DNA of 64,000 nt. It comes from Streptomyces toyocaensis (GTDB lineage: Bacteria; Actinomycetota; Actinomycetes; Streptomycetales; Streptomycetaceae). The position numbers and the translations under genes are program-made. The notes beneath the pieces were generated by a model. It saw only the letters and a program-made list of their open reading frames with translations, was not told where the DNA came from and did not search any database. The stretch lies in NCBI RefSeq assembly GCF_000725125.1, contig NZ_JFCB01000020.1, forward strand, positions 1 to 64,000. The letters are read 5' to 3'. Numbering within the stretch: the stretch's first letter is position 1; each line of letters opens with the position of its first letter. Shown piece by piece: positions 1 to 7,561 of the stretch.

Positions 1-1
1 G

Positions 2-892
2 CCCGCGAGGTCCGCCGCCCCGTCCGCGCCGCCTGCGCCTGCGCCTGCGTCCGGGCCGCCTCGGCCGGACGGCGCACAGCTCGACTACAGCGCGCTCGTC
101 CTGTGCGGGCCGGACGAACGGGACGGCCGCCGGGGCCGGCTGTTCCCCGCCGCCGGTTTCGACCCGGTGACCGCCGAGTACCGGCGGCGCGCCGAGGCGG
201 TGGCCGCGCTGCCGCTCCCCGGACACACCGTGCGGCCCCGCGAGTCCGCCGGTTCCTTCGACCACCGCTTCGATGCCGCCGCCCCCGCCGACATTCCGTC
301 GGACGGCACCTGGCACACCGTCACCGTCGGCGAGATCCCGGTGGGCCTGCGCACGGAGTACATCTGTGTGCCGTCCGTCGAACAGACCGCGTACACGACG
401 CTGGTGCTCTCCAACGCGACCGAACAGGCCCTGCTCGCCGGACCCGTGGAGGTCACCGTCGACGAGGACTACCTGCTGACCGCCTCCTTGCCGACGCTCG
501 CGCCGGGCGGTGTGTCCCGGGTGGGGCTCGGGCCGGCCGAGGCGATCGGCGTCTCGCGCCGTACGAGTCTGCACGAGTCGACCGCCGGTCTGCGCAACAA
601 CGTCACCGTGCTCGACCACCGCGTCCACGTGGAACTGGCCAACCGGCTCGGCGTACCGGTCTCCGTCGAGGTGCGCGAGCGCGTGCCCGTCACCTCGGAG
701 GCGGACGTCCGGGTCGAGGAACGGGCCGACTGGACGGCGCCGGAGGAGGGCGACGGCCCGGAGCGGCACGTGCCGGGCACGCGTCTGTGGCGGGTCGAGC
801 TGCCCGCCGGTGGCACCGCCGCCCTCGACGGCGGCTACGAGATCCGCGTCCCCGCCGGAAAGGCCCTCACGGGCGGCAACCGCAGGAGCTGA
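2..892 (+). CDS. DUF4139 domain protein, 5' end outside the window
   Basis: The reading frame is open from the first bases of the window to a TGA, so the start lies upstream and about 296 residues are visible. An Ala/Pro-rich linker is followed by a beta-rich region. It shares with the next gene the pattern of the DUF4139 domain found in mucoidy-inhibitor A (MuiA)-like proteins: 'LRTEYICVPSVEQTAYTTL', then 'ALLAGPVEV', then 'GVPVSVEVRERVPV'. No catalytic residues are known for this family, and its role is unknown. The next gene starts 9 bases downstream on the same strand and encodes a related protein, so the two are probably co-transcribed and may act together. Confidence 0.8.
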   Translation, partial: PARSAAPSAPPAPAPASGPPRPDGAQLDYSALVLCGPDERDGRRGRLFPAAGFDPVTAEYRRRAEAVAALPLPGHTVRPRESAGSFDHRFDAAAPADIPSDGTWHTVTVGEIPVGLRTEYICVPSVEQTAYTTLVLSNATEQALLAGPVEVTVDEDYLLTASLPTLAPGGVSRVGLGPAEAIGVSRRTSLHESTAGLRNNVTVLDHRVHVELANRLGVPVSVEVRERVPVTSEADVRVEERADWTAPEEGDGPERHVPGTRLWRVELPAGGTAALDGGYEIRVPAGKALTGGNRRS

Positions 893-901
893 CACACAGG
901 C

Positions 902-2470
902 ATGTCTACGTCATCGGAGCCGATCCCCGTGATTCCCCTGCCCGTCACCGCCGTCACCTGTACGGAGGACCGTGCTCACATCGAGCGGACCGCCGTGCTC
1001 GATCTGGAGGCCGGCACCCAGCGTCTGCTCCTGGGACCGGTCAGCGCGCTGGCCGTCGACCGTACCCTGCACGCGGAACTGACCGGCGGCCCTCCGGCGA
1101 CCGTGCTGGACGTGCGGATCGTGCGCACGTGGACGCCGCGCGGACCGAGGCCCGGCGACGACGACTCCGCGCTGCGTCACCACGTGACGGGTCTCGAAGA
1201 GGAGAGGTCGGCGCTGGAGCAGCGGCGGGACCGGCTGCGTGCCCGTCTCGATCTGCTCGGTCGGCTCGCCGCCGACCTGCTGCGGGAGATCTCCGAGGGT
1301 GCCGGCTTCGGGGAATCGGAAAGGGACCGGTGGGCCCGGGAGCTGGACCGGGTGGACGGGGAACGCGACTCCCACGGCGAGCGGCTGCGCACGGTGGAGG
1401 CGCGGCTGGCCGGAGTCACCGCCGAACTCTCCGAGGTCCAGCGGGCCATGGAGGTGTCCGAGACGGCGCACGCGGAGCTGGTCGGTCACATCGTGCTGAC
1501 CGTCCGGGCGACGGCGGCCGGGGAGGCCGAGCTGCGCCTGAACCACCTCACCCCGTGCGCACTGTGGCGGCCCGCCTACCGGGCCGTACTCGACGGGGAG
1601 CACCTCACCCTGGACACCGACGCGATCGTCTGGCAACGCACCGGCGAGGACTGGTCGAACGTGCCGGTGACCTTGTCGACCGCCCGTTCGGCCTCGGCCG
1701 CGGAGCCGCCCCGTTTCGGCGAGGACCGGCTGACGCTGACGGACCGCTCCGCAGCGGAGCGCCGTACCGTCCATGTCGACCTGCGCGAGGAGGAGGTCGC
1801 GGACCTGGGTCCCGTACCCGTGCTGGGACTGCCGGGAGTGGACGACGGCGGCGAGGTGCGGGTGCTCCGCTCCCCCGCCCCGGTCTCCGTGCCGGCGGAC
1901 GGCCGCGCCCACCGCGTCCCGCTCTCCTCGTTCACCACGTCCGCACGGAGTGAGTACGCCTGTTCCCCCGAGCTGTCGCCCCTGGTCGACCAGGTGGTGC
2001 GCTTCGACAACCGGTCCGGTCACGCCCTGCTGGCCGGTCCCGTCGACCTCATCGGGGGCAGTGGCTTCCTCGGGCGGGGCACCCTGGACTTCACCGCCCC
2101 CGGTGCTCCCGTGGACCTCGCCTTCGGCAGCCGGGACGATCACCGGGTGCTGCGGCACACCGAGGAGACCCGTGACACCACCGGGATCACCCAGCGGACC
2201 GTCGTCACCCGGACCGTGCGGCTCGACCTCTCCCGGTTCTCCGCTCCCGGCGAGCACGACGACAGGGTGATCGTCCTCCGGGAGCGGGTCCCCGTCTCCG
2301 AGGTCTCGGCGGTGGAGGTGCGCGTGCGCCGGGACGCCTGCTCGCCCGTGCCCGACGCGATCGACGCGGAGGGCATCGTCCGCTGGGACGTCCCGCTGGC
2401 CCCCGGCAGCCGGCGCACGGTCACGCTGGTCTACGACATCTCGGCGAGCAGCAAGGTCACCGGCCTCTGA
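902..2470 (+). CDS. DUF4139 / MuiA-like protein with central coiled coil
   Basis: A 522-residue protein with three parts. The N-terminal beta domain (about 10-85) is of the DUF4140 type. A charged heptad-rich coiled coil covers about 95-200, with many Glu/Arg such as 'EEERSALEQRRDRLRARLD'. The C-terminal DUF4139 domain (about 210-520) contains 'CALWRPAYRAVLDGEHLTL', a usual signature of the family. No signal peptide or membrane segment is visible, so it is probably cytoplasmic. It follows another DUF4139 gene by 9 bases, so a two-gene operon is likely. The family was named after a mucoidy inhibitor, but the biochemical role is unknown. The ATG at 902 gives a full-length product. Confidence 0.85.
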   Translation: MSTSSEPIPVIPLPVTAVTCTEDRAHIERTAVLDLEAGTQRLLLGPVSALAVDRTLHAELTGGPPATVLDVRIVRTWTPRGPRPGDDDSALRHHVTGLEEERSALEQRRDRLRARLDLLGRLAADLLREISEGAGFGESERDRWARELDRVDGERDSHGERLRTVEARLAGVTAELSEVQRAMEVSETAHAELVGHIVLTVRATAAGEAELRLNHLTPCALWRPAYRAVLDGEHLTLDTDAIVWQRTGEDWSNVPVTLSTARSASAAEPPRFGEDRLTLTDRSAAERRTVHVDLREEEVADLGPVPVLGLPGVDDGGEVRVLRSPAPVSVPADGRAHRVPLSSFTTSARSEYACSPELSPLVDQVVRFDNRSGHALLAGPVDLIGGSGFLGRGTLDFTAPGAPVDLAFGSRDDHRVLRHTEETRDTTGITQRTVVTRTVRLDLSRFSAPGEHDDRVIVLRERVPVSEVSAVEVRVRRDACSPVPDAIDAEGIVRWDVPLAPGSRRTVTLVYDISASSKVTGL

Positions 2471-2585
2471 GCCACCAGACCCGACCGCGTTGCGGCCCGG
2501 TCCCCACCAGCGTCCAGTACTCACCGGACCTGTCGCCGCCCAGCAGCACCGAGCCGTGCTGGTAGTTCTGGCCAGCCACCGTCGG
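2457..2585 (-). pseudogene. Possible 3' remnant of a SUKH (SMI1/KNR4) family gene
   Basis: The minus strand encodes a short coherent C-terminal-like stretch, 'GQNYQHGSVLLGGDRSGEYW' followed by 'TLVGTGPQRGRVWWLRG', then a stop. This resembles the end of SMI1/KNR4-type (SUKH) proteins, which often act as immunity or regulatory partners of toxins. Upstream in the same frame the sequence becomes low-complexity Arg/Thr/Ser, as expected of a wrong frame, and no start fits. It overlaps the last bases of the DUF4139 gene. I infer a truncated remnant; the family call rests on pattern memory only. Confidence 0.3.
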
Positions 2586-2867
2586 ACGTCCGCCTCGGGC
2601 CGAGGAACGCCGCGTGCGAGGTGCCGGCCGCACCAGCGACCGCACGCCGGTCCGCGTCCGTCGCCGCCGGGTCGTCGTCGGTGACGGCCGTGGGGCTGCC
2701 GCCCCGGCCGTCGTGGCGCACGCACGCATCAACCACCGTGACATCCGGCCAGGACATCGGCCCCCCTCTGACCCTCGACGAACCGGCAACCGCGAACGGC
2801 GTTCCGCCGATGGCCGGACCTGGCCGCAACGGCCGACCGAAGGCGTCCCGGAGCGTACCGTCCTGCC
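2471..2867. other. Non-coding gap, possibly decayed coding DNA
   Basis: About 400 bases between the DUF4139 gene and the EthD gene. The two genes are convergent, so no promoter is expected. Apart from the SUKH-like tail at its left end, a further minus-strand stretch (about 2600-2860) has a protein-like segment with 'FGRPLRPGPAIGGTPFAVAG', but no credible start. It may be older debris of the same gene. No hairpin terminator with a clear loop was found. Confidence 0.3.
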
Positions 2868-3179
2868 TCAGCCGGGGCCGTGCTGCACCGGATAGTGGAT
2901 GACGACCGCACCGCCGGTGGCGTAGTTGGCGACATCGGCGGCCACCCGTCGGCCGTGCTGCGACGCCCGCGCCGCGGCCATGGCGGCGGCGTCGGTGAAG
3001 TCGCCTTCGAAGATGGCAAAATACGGCACTTCTCCGTCGGTCGCCGCCACGTCGAAGCTGTAGCGCCACGCAAGCAGGCCGGGCATCTTCATGACCAGTG
3101 GAAGGTGGTTGGTCACGTAGTAGTCGCGGAAGTGGTCAGGGTCTGCGGGCTCGGAATACAGGACGACCAATTTATGCAT
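2868..3179 (-). CDS. EthD family protein
   Basis: A 103-residue ferredoxin-like-fold protein of the EthD type, named after a factor needed for ethyl tert-butyl ether breakdown. Typical features are 'MHKLVVLYSEPADPDHFRDY', the 'HLPLVMKMPGL' segment and 'YFAIFEGDFTDAAAMAAA'. Such proteins are small dimeric dehydratases or decarboxylase accessories in aromatic metabolism. I chose the ATG at 3179 because GGAG lies 6 bases upstream. An in-frame ATG at 3242 would add 21 residues that nearly repeat the N-terminus (see the direct repeat). The gene lies downstream of a carboxymuconolactone decarboxylase-like gene on the same strand, so both probably belong to one HxlR-controlled unit. Confidence 0.85.
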   Translation of the reverse strand: MHKLVVLYSEPADPDHFRDYYVTNHLPLVMKMPGLLAWRYSFDVAATDGEVPYFAIFEGDFTDAAAMAAARASQHGRRVAADVANYATGGAVVIHYPVQHGPG

Positions 3180-3246
3180 GACGGTCTCCGTCCAGATCAG
3201 GGGGTCGGCGGGCTTGGAACACAGGACCACCAACTTATGCATGACG
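3139..3246 (-). repeat. Imperfect tandem duplication of the EthD gene start
   Basis: Two 45-base copies (3202-3246 and 3139-3183 on the minus strand) lie 63 bases apart and differ at about five positions. Each contains an ATG and encodes MHKLVVL(C/Y)S(K/E)PADP. The period is 21 codons, so the reading frame stays open through both. Only the inner copy has a good ribosome site. This looks like a small tandem duplication that created an alternative longer start for the EthD protein. Confidence 0.75.
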
Positions 3247-3279
3247 ACCTGTCGCGCCTGGAGTGCTCCCGGGCAGTGC

Positions 3280-3864
3280 TCATCGGTTGGTCCCGGTCGC
3301 GACGGGGAGGAAGTCGGCGAAGCGAGGCGCGCCGGGCTCGTGCGGCACGCGCGTGGCGCGCGCGGCGAAGCTGACGGCGTGGTACCACCCGCACAGCAGA
3401 AGCAGATCGAGCAACTGGAGCTCATCGAAGACCGACACGAGCCGTGTCCACAGCGCGTCATCGATGTCGGAGCGCTCGTGCAGCGCATCGACAGCGAGGA
3501 TGAGCAGCCGTTCACTCTCGGACGGCCAGCACTCGTCAGCGGGGCCGCCGTGCACCAGGGATGCCGTCTGCTCGCGGGTGAGTCCAACTCGCTCGGCGAA
3601 CGTCATCATGTGCACGCCCCACTCGTACTCGCAGCCGCACAGCGCGCACGTCCGGTCGATGACGATCTCGCGTTCCCGCATGGTCAGGGTCAGCTCTCTG
3701 CCCAGCTCGTAGCGACCCCACCCGTGCATGGCGTCAGCCATGGAGATGTTTCTGGCGAACATCCGGAAAAGCCCGATCGGCGGGGCCTGCCCGGGCATCA
3801 TGCGCGCGAGCAGTGCGCCGGCCTGGTCGGTGTACGGCGGGTCCAGCAGGGCTATCCGCGACAT
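3280..3864 (-). CDS. Carboxymuconolactone decarboxylase / AhpD-like family protein
   Basis: A 194-residue all-helical protein of the CMD/AhpD family. The signature is 'CALCGCEYEWGVH' at about residues 73-85, with two cysteines and the conserved 'YEW..H' seen in CMD-like proteins; an upstream Glu lies in 'MREREIV'. Members are either gamma-carboxymuconolactone decarboxylases or thiol peroxidases, and the paired Cys leaves a redox role possible. It is transcribed away from an HxlR regulator across an operator-containing gap and is followed by the EthD gene. The context suggests a stress- or quinone-inducible aromatic detoxification pair. The substrate is unknown. Confidence 0.85.
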   Translation of the reverse strand: MSRIALLDPPYTDQAGALLARMMPGQAPPIGLFRMFARNISMADAMHGWGRYELGRELTLTMREREIVIDRTCALCGCEYEWGVHMMTFAERVGLTREQTASLVHGGPADECWPSESERLLILAVDALHERSDIDDALWTRLVSVFDELQLLDLLLLCGWYHAVSFAARATRVPHEPGAPRFADFLPVATGTNR

Positions 3865-3883
3865 CGGCTCTCCCGTCGTGTTC

Positions 3884-3900
3884 GTTTCGAAATCAGAAAC
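3884..3900. promoter_or_regulatory. Inverted repeat, possible HxlR half-operator
   Basis: GTTTC, seven bases, then GAAAC, in the divergent promoter between the CMD-like gene and the HxlR gene. It carries the same GTTTC/GAAAC arms as the stronger repeat 16 bases away, so it is probably a second, weaker site for the same regulator. It lies just upstream of the CMD start. Confidence 0.5.
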
Positions 3901-3915
3901 ACCGAGTGGATGCTA

Positions 3916-3936
3916 GTGTTTCGAATAACGAAACAC
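3916..3936. promoter_or_regulatory. Inverted repeat, probable HxlR operator
   Basis: A perfect 8-bp inverted repeat, GTGTTTCG-N5-CGAAACAC, 16 bases upstream of the HxlR start codon. Spacing and placement suit a winged-helix dimer that represses both divergent promoters. A related, less perfect repeat lies at 3884-3900. Confidence 0.65.
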
Positions 3937-3952
3937 AAGGACTAGGAGGAGT

Positions 3953-4375
3953 ATGCCGACACCGCGCCCAGGAGCACCGGTTCGCGGATCGACGACCGGC
4001 CGTCCCCTCATGGCCGCGATGGACCTGTTCGGCCGTCGGTGGGCGCTGCGAATCCTCTGGGAACTGCGTGCGGGTCCGCTCGGCGCCCGCGCGCTGCTGG
4101 CACGGTGCGAAGGGCTGTCGTCCAGCGTCCTCTACCAGCGGCTCCGTGAACTCACATCGAGCGGGATCATCTCCCCCTCGGTCGATGGCTACGAGCTCAC
4201 TCAGCTGGGGACAGCGCTCGGCCACGCCCTCCGTCCGCTCGACGAATGGGCGATCACCTGGGCGCAGGAGCAAGAACACGACGATCAGGAGCCGCCCCCG
4301 GGTGACCCGCCGGATCCCGGAACGCGCAGGACGACGGCCGTCCGCGCTGCGCAAGACTCCGTGCGGGGCGCGTGA
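3953..4375 (+). CDS. HxlR family winged-helix transcriptional regulator
   Basis: A 140-residue regulator. The HxlR domain (about 20-110) is clear: 'MDLFGRRWALRILWELRAGP', a recognition-helix region 'GLSSSVLYQRLRELTSSGII', and the wing 'YELTQLGTAL'. The C-terminus is a short Asp/Pro-rich tail. AGGAGG lies just upstream of the ATG. It is divergent from the CMD/EthD pair and shares two GTTTC/GAAAC inverted repeats with it, so autoregulation plus control of that pair is likely. HxlR proteins often sense electrophiles or aldehydes, but there is no conserved N-terminal sensing Cys here; the only cysteine lies in the middle of the domain ('LARCEGL'). Confidence 0.9.
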   Translation: MPTPRPGAPVRGSTTGRPLMAAMDLFGRRWALRILWELRAGPLGARALLARCEGLSSSVLYQRLRELTSSGIISPSVDGYELTQLGTALGHALRPLDEWAITWAQEQEHDDQEPPPGDPPDPGTRRTTAVRAAQDSVRGA

Positions 4376-4437
4376 GGGTACGACCTGCGACGGAAACTCG
4401 CTACCGCGGTGGGCGTACCGCACGAAAGACTCGTCCC

Positions 4438-5055
4438 ATGGCGGACATGAGCACGTTCCGGGAGGCGGTCACCGCGTGGGCGGCCGGTGGCTCCGGCGAC
4501 GCGGCGCACGAACTGGCGGCACGACTGGGCGTCCGGACGGTCGTCCTGCTGGAAGGGCTGAGCGACGCAGCGGCGGTCGACGCGCTGGCCGCGAGCCGTG
4601 GCCGGGACCTGGCGGGAGAAGGGATCTGCGTGCTGCCGATGGGCGGTGCGATGAGCGTCGGGCGCTTCGCCGGTCTGGCCGGGCCACCCGGTCTCGGCCT
4701 GCGCCTGACGGGGCTGTGCGACGAGGCGGAGTACGGCTATTACGCCCGTGGCCTGGCCCGGGCCGGTGCGGACGGCCAGGGATGCCACGTCTGCGCGGCG
4801 GACCTGGAGGACGAACTCATCCGGGCACTCGGCGTGCAGCGGGTACGGGAGATCATCCGGGCGGAGGGCGACGAGCGCCCCCTGCGGACCTTCCTGCGCC
4901 AGCCCGCACAGCAGGGCCGCGCGCCGCAGCAGCAGCTCCGGCGTTTTCTCGGCACCAAGAAGGGGCGCAAGATCCAGTACGGCCGCGTCCTCGTCGAGGC
5001 CCTCGGCCCCGACCGCGTACCCGCCCCGCTCGACGGCCTGTTCGCGAGTCTCTGA
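4438..5055 (+). CDS. Stand-alone TOPRIM domain protein (OLD-family type)
   Basis: A 205-residue protein with a TOPRIM nucleotidyl-transferase/hydrolase fold: 'TVVLLEGLSDAAAVDALA' carries the conserved Glu and the EGxxD pattern, and 'LCDEAEYGYYARGL' carries the acidic metal-binding cluster. In OLD nucleases this domain follows an ABC-type ATPase, but no ATPase domain exists here or nearby. It may be a solo nuclease or a partner of an ATPase encoded elsewhere. An upstream GTG at 4372 overlaps the HxlR stop, but the added residues look non-coding, so I prefer the ATG at 4438. The region after residue 130 is basic and may bind nucleic acid. Confidence 0.8.
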   Translation: MADMSTFREAVTAWAAGGSGDAAHELAARLGVRTVVLLEGLSDAAAVDALAASRGRDLAGEGICVLPMGGAMSVGRFAGLAGPPGLGLRLTGLCDEAEYGYYARGLARAGADGQGCHVCAADLEDELIRALGVQRVREIIRAEGDERPLRTFLRQPAQQGRAPQQQLRRFLGTKKGRKIQYGRVLVEALGPDRVPAPLDGLFASL

Positions 5056-5102
5056 CGGCCGTAACCGGTCCCGGCGCCTGGGCCCGCGCGGGCGCCGTCC
5101 GG

Positions 5103-5543
5103 TCAGCCGCCTTTAATCGTCACGGTGACGGGCGTGCCGGTCTCGACGGTGCGGCTGACCGTGCAGAGACGGGCGTGGGACGCCTTCACCGCCCGGGGAA
5201 GGATCGCGCGGGCGCGGTCCGCGCCCTCACCGTCCGGAAAGGTGACGTCGAAGGTGACCACGAGACCGGTCATGCGGTTGCCCAGTTCGTCGCTGATCCT
5301 GTCGCCCGTCACCGATACCGAGAATCGGGCGGGCTCGGCGTGGCGGGCGGTGGCCACATCGACGTCAGCGGCCGTGCAGCCCCCGATCGCGGCGAGCAGG
5401 AGTTCGACCGGGGTGAATGCGGTGCTGTGGCCCCCACCGGCGGCCGTACCGAAGTGGAGGGTGCCCCCTCGGGCGTTGGTGGCGACGAAGTGGCCGGTGG
5501 CGGTTCGCTCGACGACGACGGAACGCTTGGAGTCTTCGCTCAT
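5103..5543 (-). CDS. OsmC family peroxiredoxin-like protein
   Basis: A 146-residue OsmC/Ohr-type protein that would reduce organic hydroperoxides in the cytoplasm. Two cysteines are placed as in the family: one in 'LLAAIGGCTAADVDVA', the other in 'SHARLCTVSRTVE'. The N-terminal strand region 'VVVERTATGHFVATNARGG' and 'STAFTPVELLLAAIGGC' match OsmC. Start ATG at 5543; longer in-frame starts would add Arg-rich residues that look non-coding. It converges with the TOPRIM gene and follows the P1 peptidase gene on the same strand, about 50 bases away. No dedicated regulator is adjacent. Confidence 0.88.
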   Translation of the reverse strand: MSEDSKRSVVVERTATGHFVATNARGGTLHFGTAAGGGHSTAFTPVELLLAAIGGCTAADVDVATARHAEPARFSVSVTGDRISDELGNRMTGLVVTFDVTFPDGEGADRARAILPRAVKASHARLCTVSRTVETGTPVTVTIKGG

Positions 5544-5592
5544 GTGCCGACAGTAGTCGCGCGTGCGCGCGCACTCGGGGGTGGCGTCCCGG

Positions 5593-6666
5593 TCACCGGC
5601 AGTCCGGGATGGGAGCGGCGAGGGCGTCCAGCAGCAGGTCCGGCGGGAGAGCAGGAGCCGTCCGGCCGCGAAAGCCCGTGGTCGTCGTCGCGGCGAGCAG
5701 GGAGTTGAGCACCGCCTCCTCCACCGCGTCCAGGACCGCTTCGAACAGCGGGCCCAGTGCGGCGTCCGCCACGGGAGCGCCCACGTCCGGCCGCGTACCG
5801 AAGGCCACGGCGTAGTCACCGCTGCCGTGTCCGTAGGCCGCGCCCGTGCGGGCGAGGGCGAACACGGCCCGCCGTGCGACACGGGTGAGCTGCCGGGCGT
5901 CGAGCGGGGCGTCCGTGGCCACCACGATCATGCAGGAGCCGGTCTCCGCGTCGGGCTCACCGTCGTCGGATGCGAGGCCCAGGGACCACGGGGTGACGGT
6001 GCGGCCGAGGACCCGCAGGGTGCCGCCGAAGTTCGCCTGCACCAGCACGCCCAGGGTGGAGCGCCGGTCTCCCAGGTCGGGCGTGCGCGAGGAGGTGCCG
6101 ATGCCGGCCTTGAACCCCAGGGCGACCGTGCCCGTGCCGGCGCCGACACAGCCCTCGGCCACCGGCCCGGCGGAGGCTCCGTCGAGGGCGGCCCGCACGT
6201 GCTCCTCGTGGACGGGCCGTGAGCGGATGTCGGAGAGCCAACCGTCGTTGCACTCCCCCACGACGGGATTCAGACTCTGCGTCCCCTCGCCTCCAGGCTG
6301 TTGGAGCATCCAGCCGACGAGGGCGTCGGCGACACGGAACGCCGACAGGGTGGAGGTGAGCAGTACGGGGGTCTCCAGCGCGCCGAGTTCCGTGAGCTGC
6401 GTCGTGCCGATGAGCTTGCCGTAGCCGTTGCCGGTGAACACGCCCGCGGGCAGGGGTGTACGGGGGCCCACCGCACCGGGCACGACGGCGGTGACCCCGC
6501 TGTGCACATCGGGGTGTCCGCGCACGCTGGTGTGCCCGACGCGGACGCCCGGCACATCGGTGATCGCGTCGAGAGGACCGGCCGGGATGCGTCCGATGAC
6601 GATGCCGAGATCACGGGCCCGACGCCGGACGCCCGGCGCGGACGGGGGATGAGGCAGGGGATCCAT
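5593..6666 (-). CDS. P1 (DmpA) family aminopeptidase
   Basis: A 357-residue member of the DmpA/S58 N-terminal nucleophile hydrolases. These cut themselves before a Ser to give two chains and then release N-terminal amino acids. Visible features are 'AITDVPGVRVGHTSVRG' near residue 35-50, 'VVGECNDGWLSD', 'GCVGAGTGTVALGFKAG' and the cleavage region 'GIGTSSR', whose Ser is the expected nucleophile. No signal peptide is seen. Length and motif order agree with a full-length enzyme. The substrate cannot be told from sequence. Confidence 0.88.
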   Translation of the reverse strand: MDPLPHPPSAPGVRRRARDLGIVIGRIPAGPLDAITDVPGVRVGHTSVRGHPDVHSGVTAVVPGAVGPRTPLPAGVFTGNGYGKLIGTTQLTELGALETPVLLTSTLSAFRVADALVGWMLQQPGGEGTQSLNPVVGECNDGWLSDIRSRPVHEEHVRAALDGASAGPVAEGCVGAGTGTVALGFKAGIGTSSRTPDLGDRRSTLGVLVQANFGGTLRVLGRTVTPWSLGLASDDGEPDAETGSCMIVVATDAPLDARQLTRVARRAVFALARTGAAYGHGSGDYAVAFGTRPDVGAPVADAALGPLFEAVLDAVEEAVLNSLLAATTTTGFRGRTAPALPPDLLLDALAAPIPDCR

Positions 6667-6705
6667 ACGACCGGACGGTACACAGGTACGCCGACGGCAC
6701 CGGTG

Positions 6706-6880
6706 TCACCGACCGCGCCGATCAGCCTCCCGGCGTACGACGAGGTACCGCTCGAACCCGCACCTGAACCTGAACACGAGGGCCGGGCGGGTCCGGACAC
6801 CGAGTTCCTCCGCCAACTCCCGTGTTCCGGACTCCTCGTAGGACTCACCGGCCTCCACACCGCCTCCCAGCGTGGCCGGG
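6706..6880 (-). pseudogene. Remnant of a Nudix hydrolase gene
   Basis: The minus strand keeps a perfect Nudix box in one frame: 'ADPATLGGGVEAGE', seven residues, then 'RELAEELGV', matching GX5EX7REUXEEXGU. It continues as 'RPALVFRFRCGFERYLVVRR' and ends at TGA (6706-6708). The N-terminal half is missing: the fragment abuts the stop of the preceding small gene, and no start or ribosome site fits. The fragment is far shorter than a normal Nudix enzyme (about 130-170 residues). I read it as a decayed gene rather than a functional peptide. Confidence 0.6.
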
Positions 6881-7102
6881 TCAGCCAGGGGCGGTCCACT
6901 CGTCCGGGCCGCCGCCGCGCCATTCGACCCGCGCGGACCGCCGCATCCAGTCGTCGTCGACGTCGTCCAGCCCGGCCAGGCGCAGGAACTCCACGACGTC
7001 CAGCAGCCCGTACGCCATGCCCAGGAAGTGGGTTCCCGCGCGGACGCGCCGACCGCCGTCCTCGCCGGGTGGATAGATCACGATGGGCTGGTCGCTCGCC
7101 AT
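6881..7102 (-). CDS. Small conserved hypothetical protein
   Basis: A 73-residue acidic protein starting 'MASDQPIVIYPPGEDGGRRV', with 'LLDVVEFLRLAGLDDVDDDW' and 'VEWRGGGPDEW' towards the end. Regular codon use and balanced hydrophobics suggest a real gene. It has no domain I can name. The Nudix remnant follows directly on the same strand. It may be a small structural or regulatory protein; its function is unknown. Confidence 0.6.
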   Translation of the reverse strand: MASDQPIVIYPPGEDGGRRVRAGTHFLGMAYGLLDVVEFLRLAGLDDVDDDWMRRSARVEWRGGGPDEWTAPG

Positions 7103-7561
7103 GACACCAGCGTGCTATGGGTGGCATCCGAGCGCATGCGGGGCACGCGCGGGCTCGTCGGCCGTCCGGCCGCCCCGTCGTCGTCACATCCGGGCGGCGC
7201 CGACGCGCGGGGCCGGGCTGCCCGGGAAGGACCGGTCGCCGAAGAGGATGCGGCCGGCCGCGGCCCGGCCCAGCGGTGTGCGCAACAGGGTGAACGCCGC
7301 TGTCGTCGCCGCCGGTGTGCTCACGTGGGCCGGCGCCCTGCGCGATGAGAGGCGTCCCCCGGACGGCCGACCCGCGGTCAGGCTCCAGCCGCAGGCAGGG
7401 GTCCAGGCCGCCGACGGGTGCCGGGCCCCGCGGCGCTCCACCGTCTCGGGACGCGCGGCCGGTGGTCGCTCGCGCCCGACCGGATCGGGCACAGGATGTC
7501 GGGTGCGGGGGTGGGCGCGCTGCCTAGCGTGGTGATCGCGAGAGAGGAAGGAGGCCGGGGC
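7103..7561. other. Divergent intergenic gap
   Basis: About 460 bases between the small hypothetical gene and the AraC gene, holding both promoters. I see no convincing gene. A minus-strand stretch near 7190-7330 reads 'LGRAAAGRILFGDRSFPGSP' and could be the decayed end of an old gene, but it has no start or matching upstream sequence. The AraC ribosome site (AAGGAGG, about 7546-7552) closes the gap. Confidence 0.3.

Noticed and set aside
103..1953. Long open frame overlapping both DUF4139 genes
   Set aside because: Extreme Arg/Gly/Ala composition without motifs; a shadow frame from high GC content.
7184..7335. Minus-strand end of a gene ('LGRAAAGRILFGDRSFPGSP')
   Set aside because: The frame runs antisense through the whole AraC gene; outside about 35 residues it is Arg-rich shadow sequence, and no start fits.
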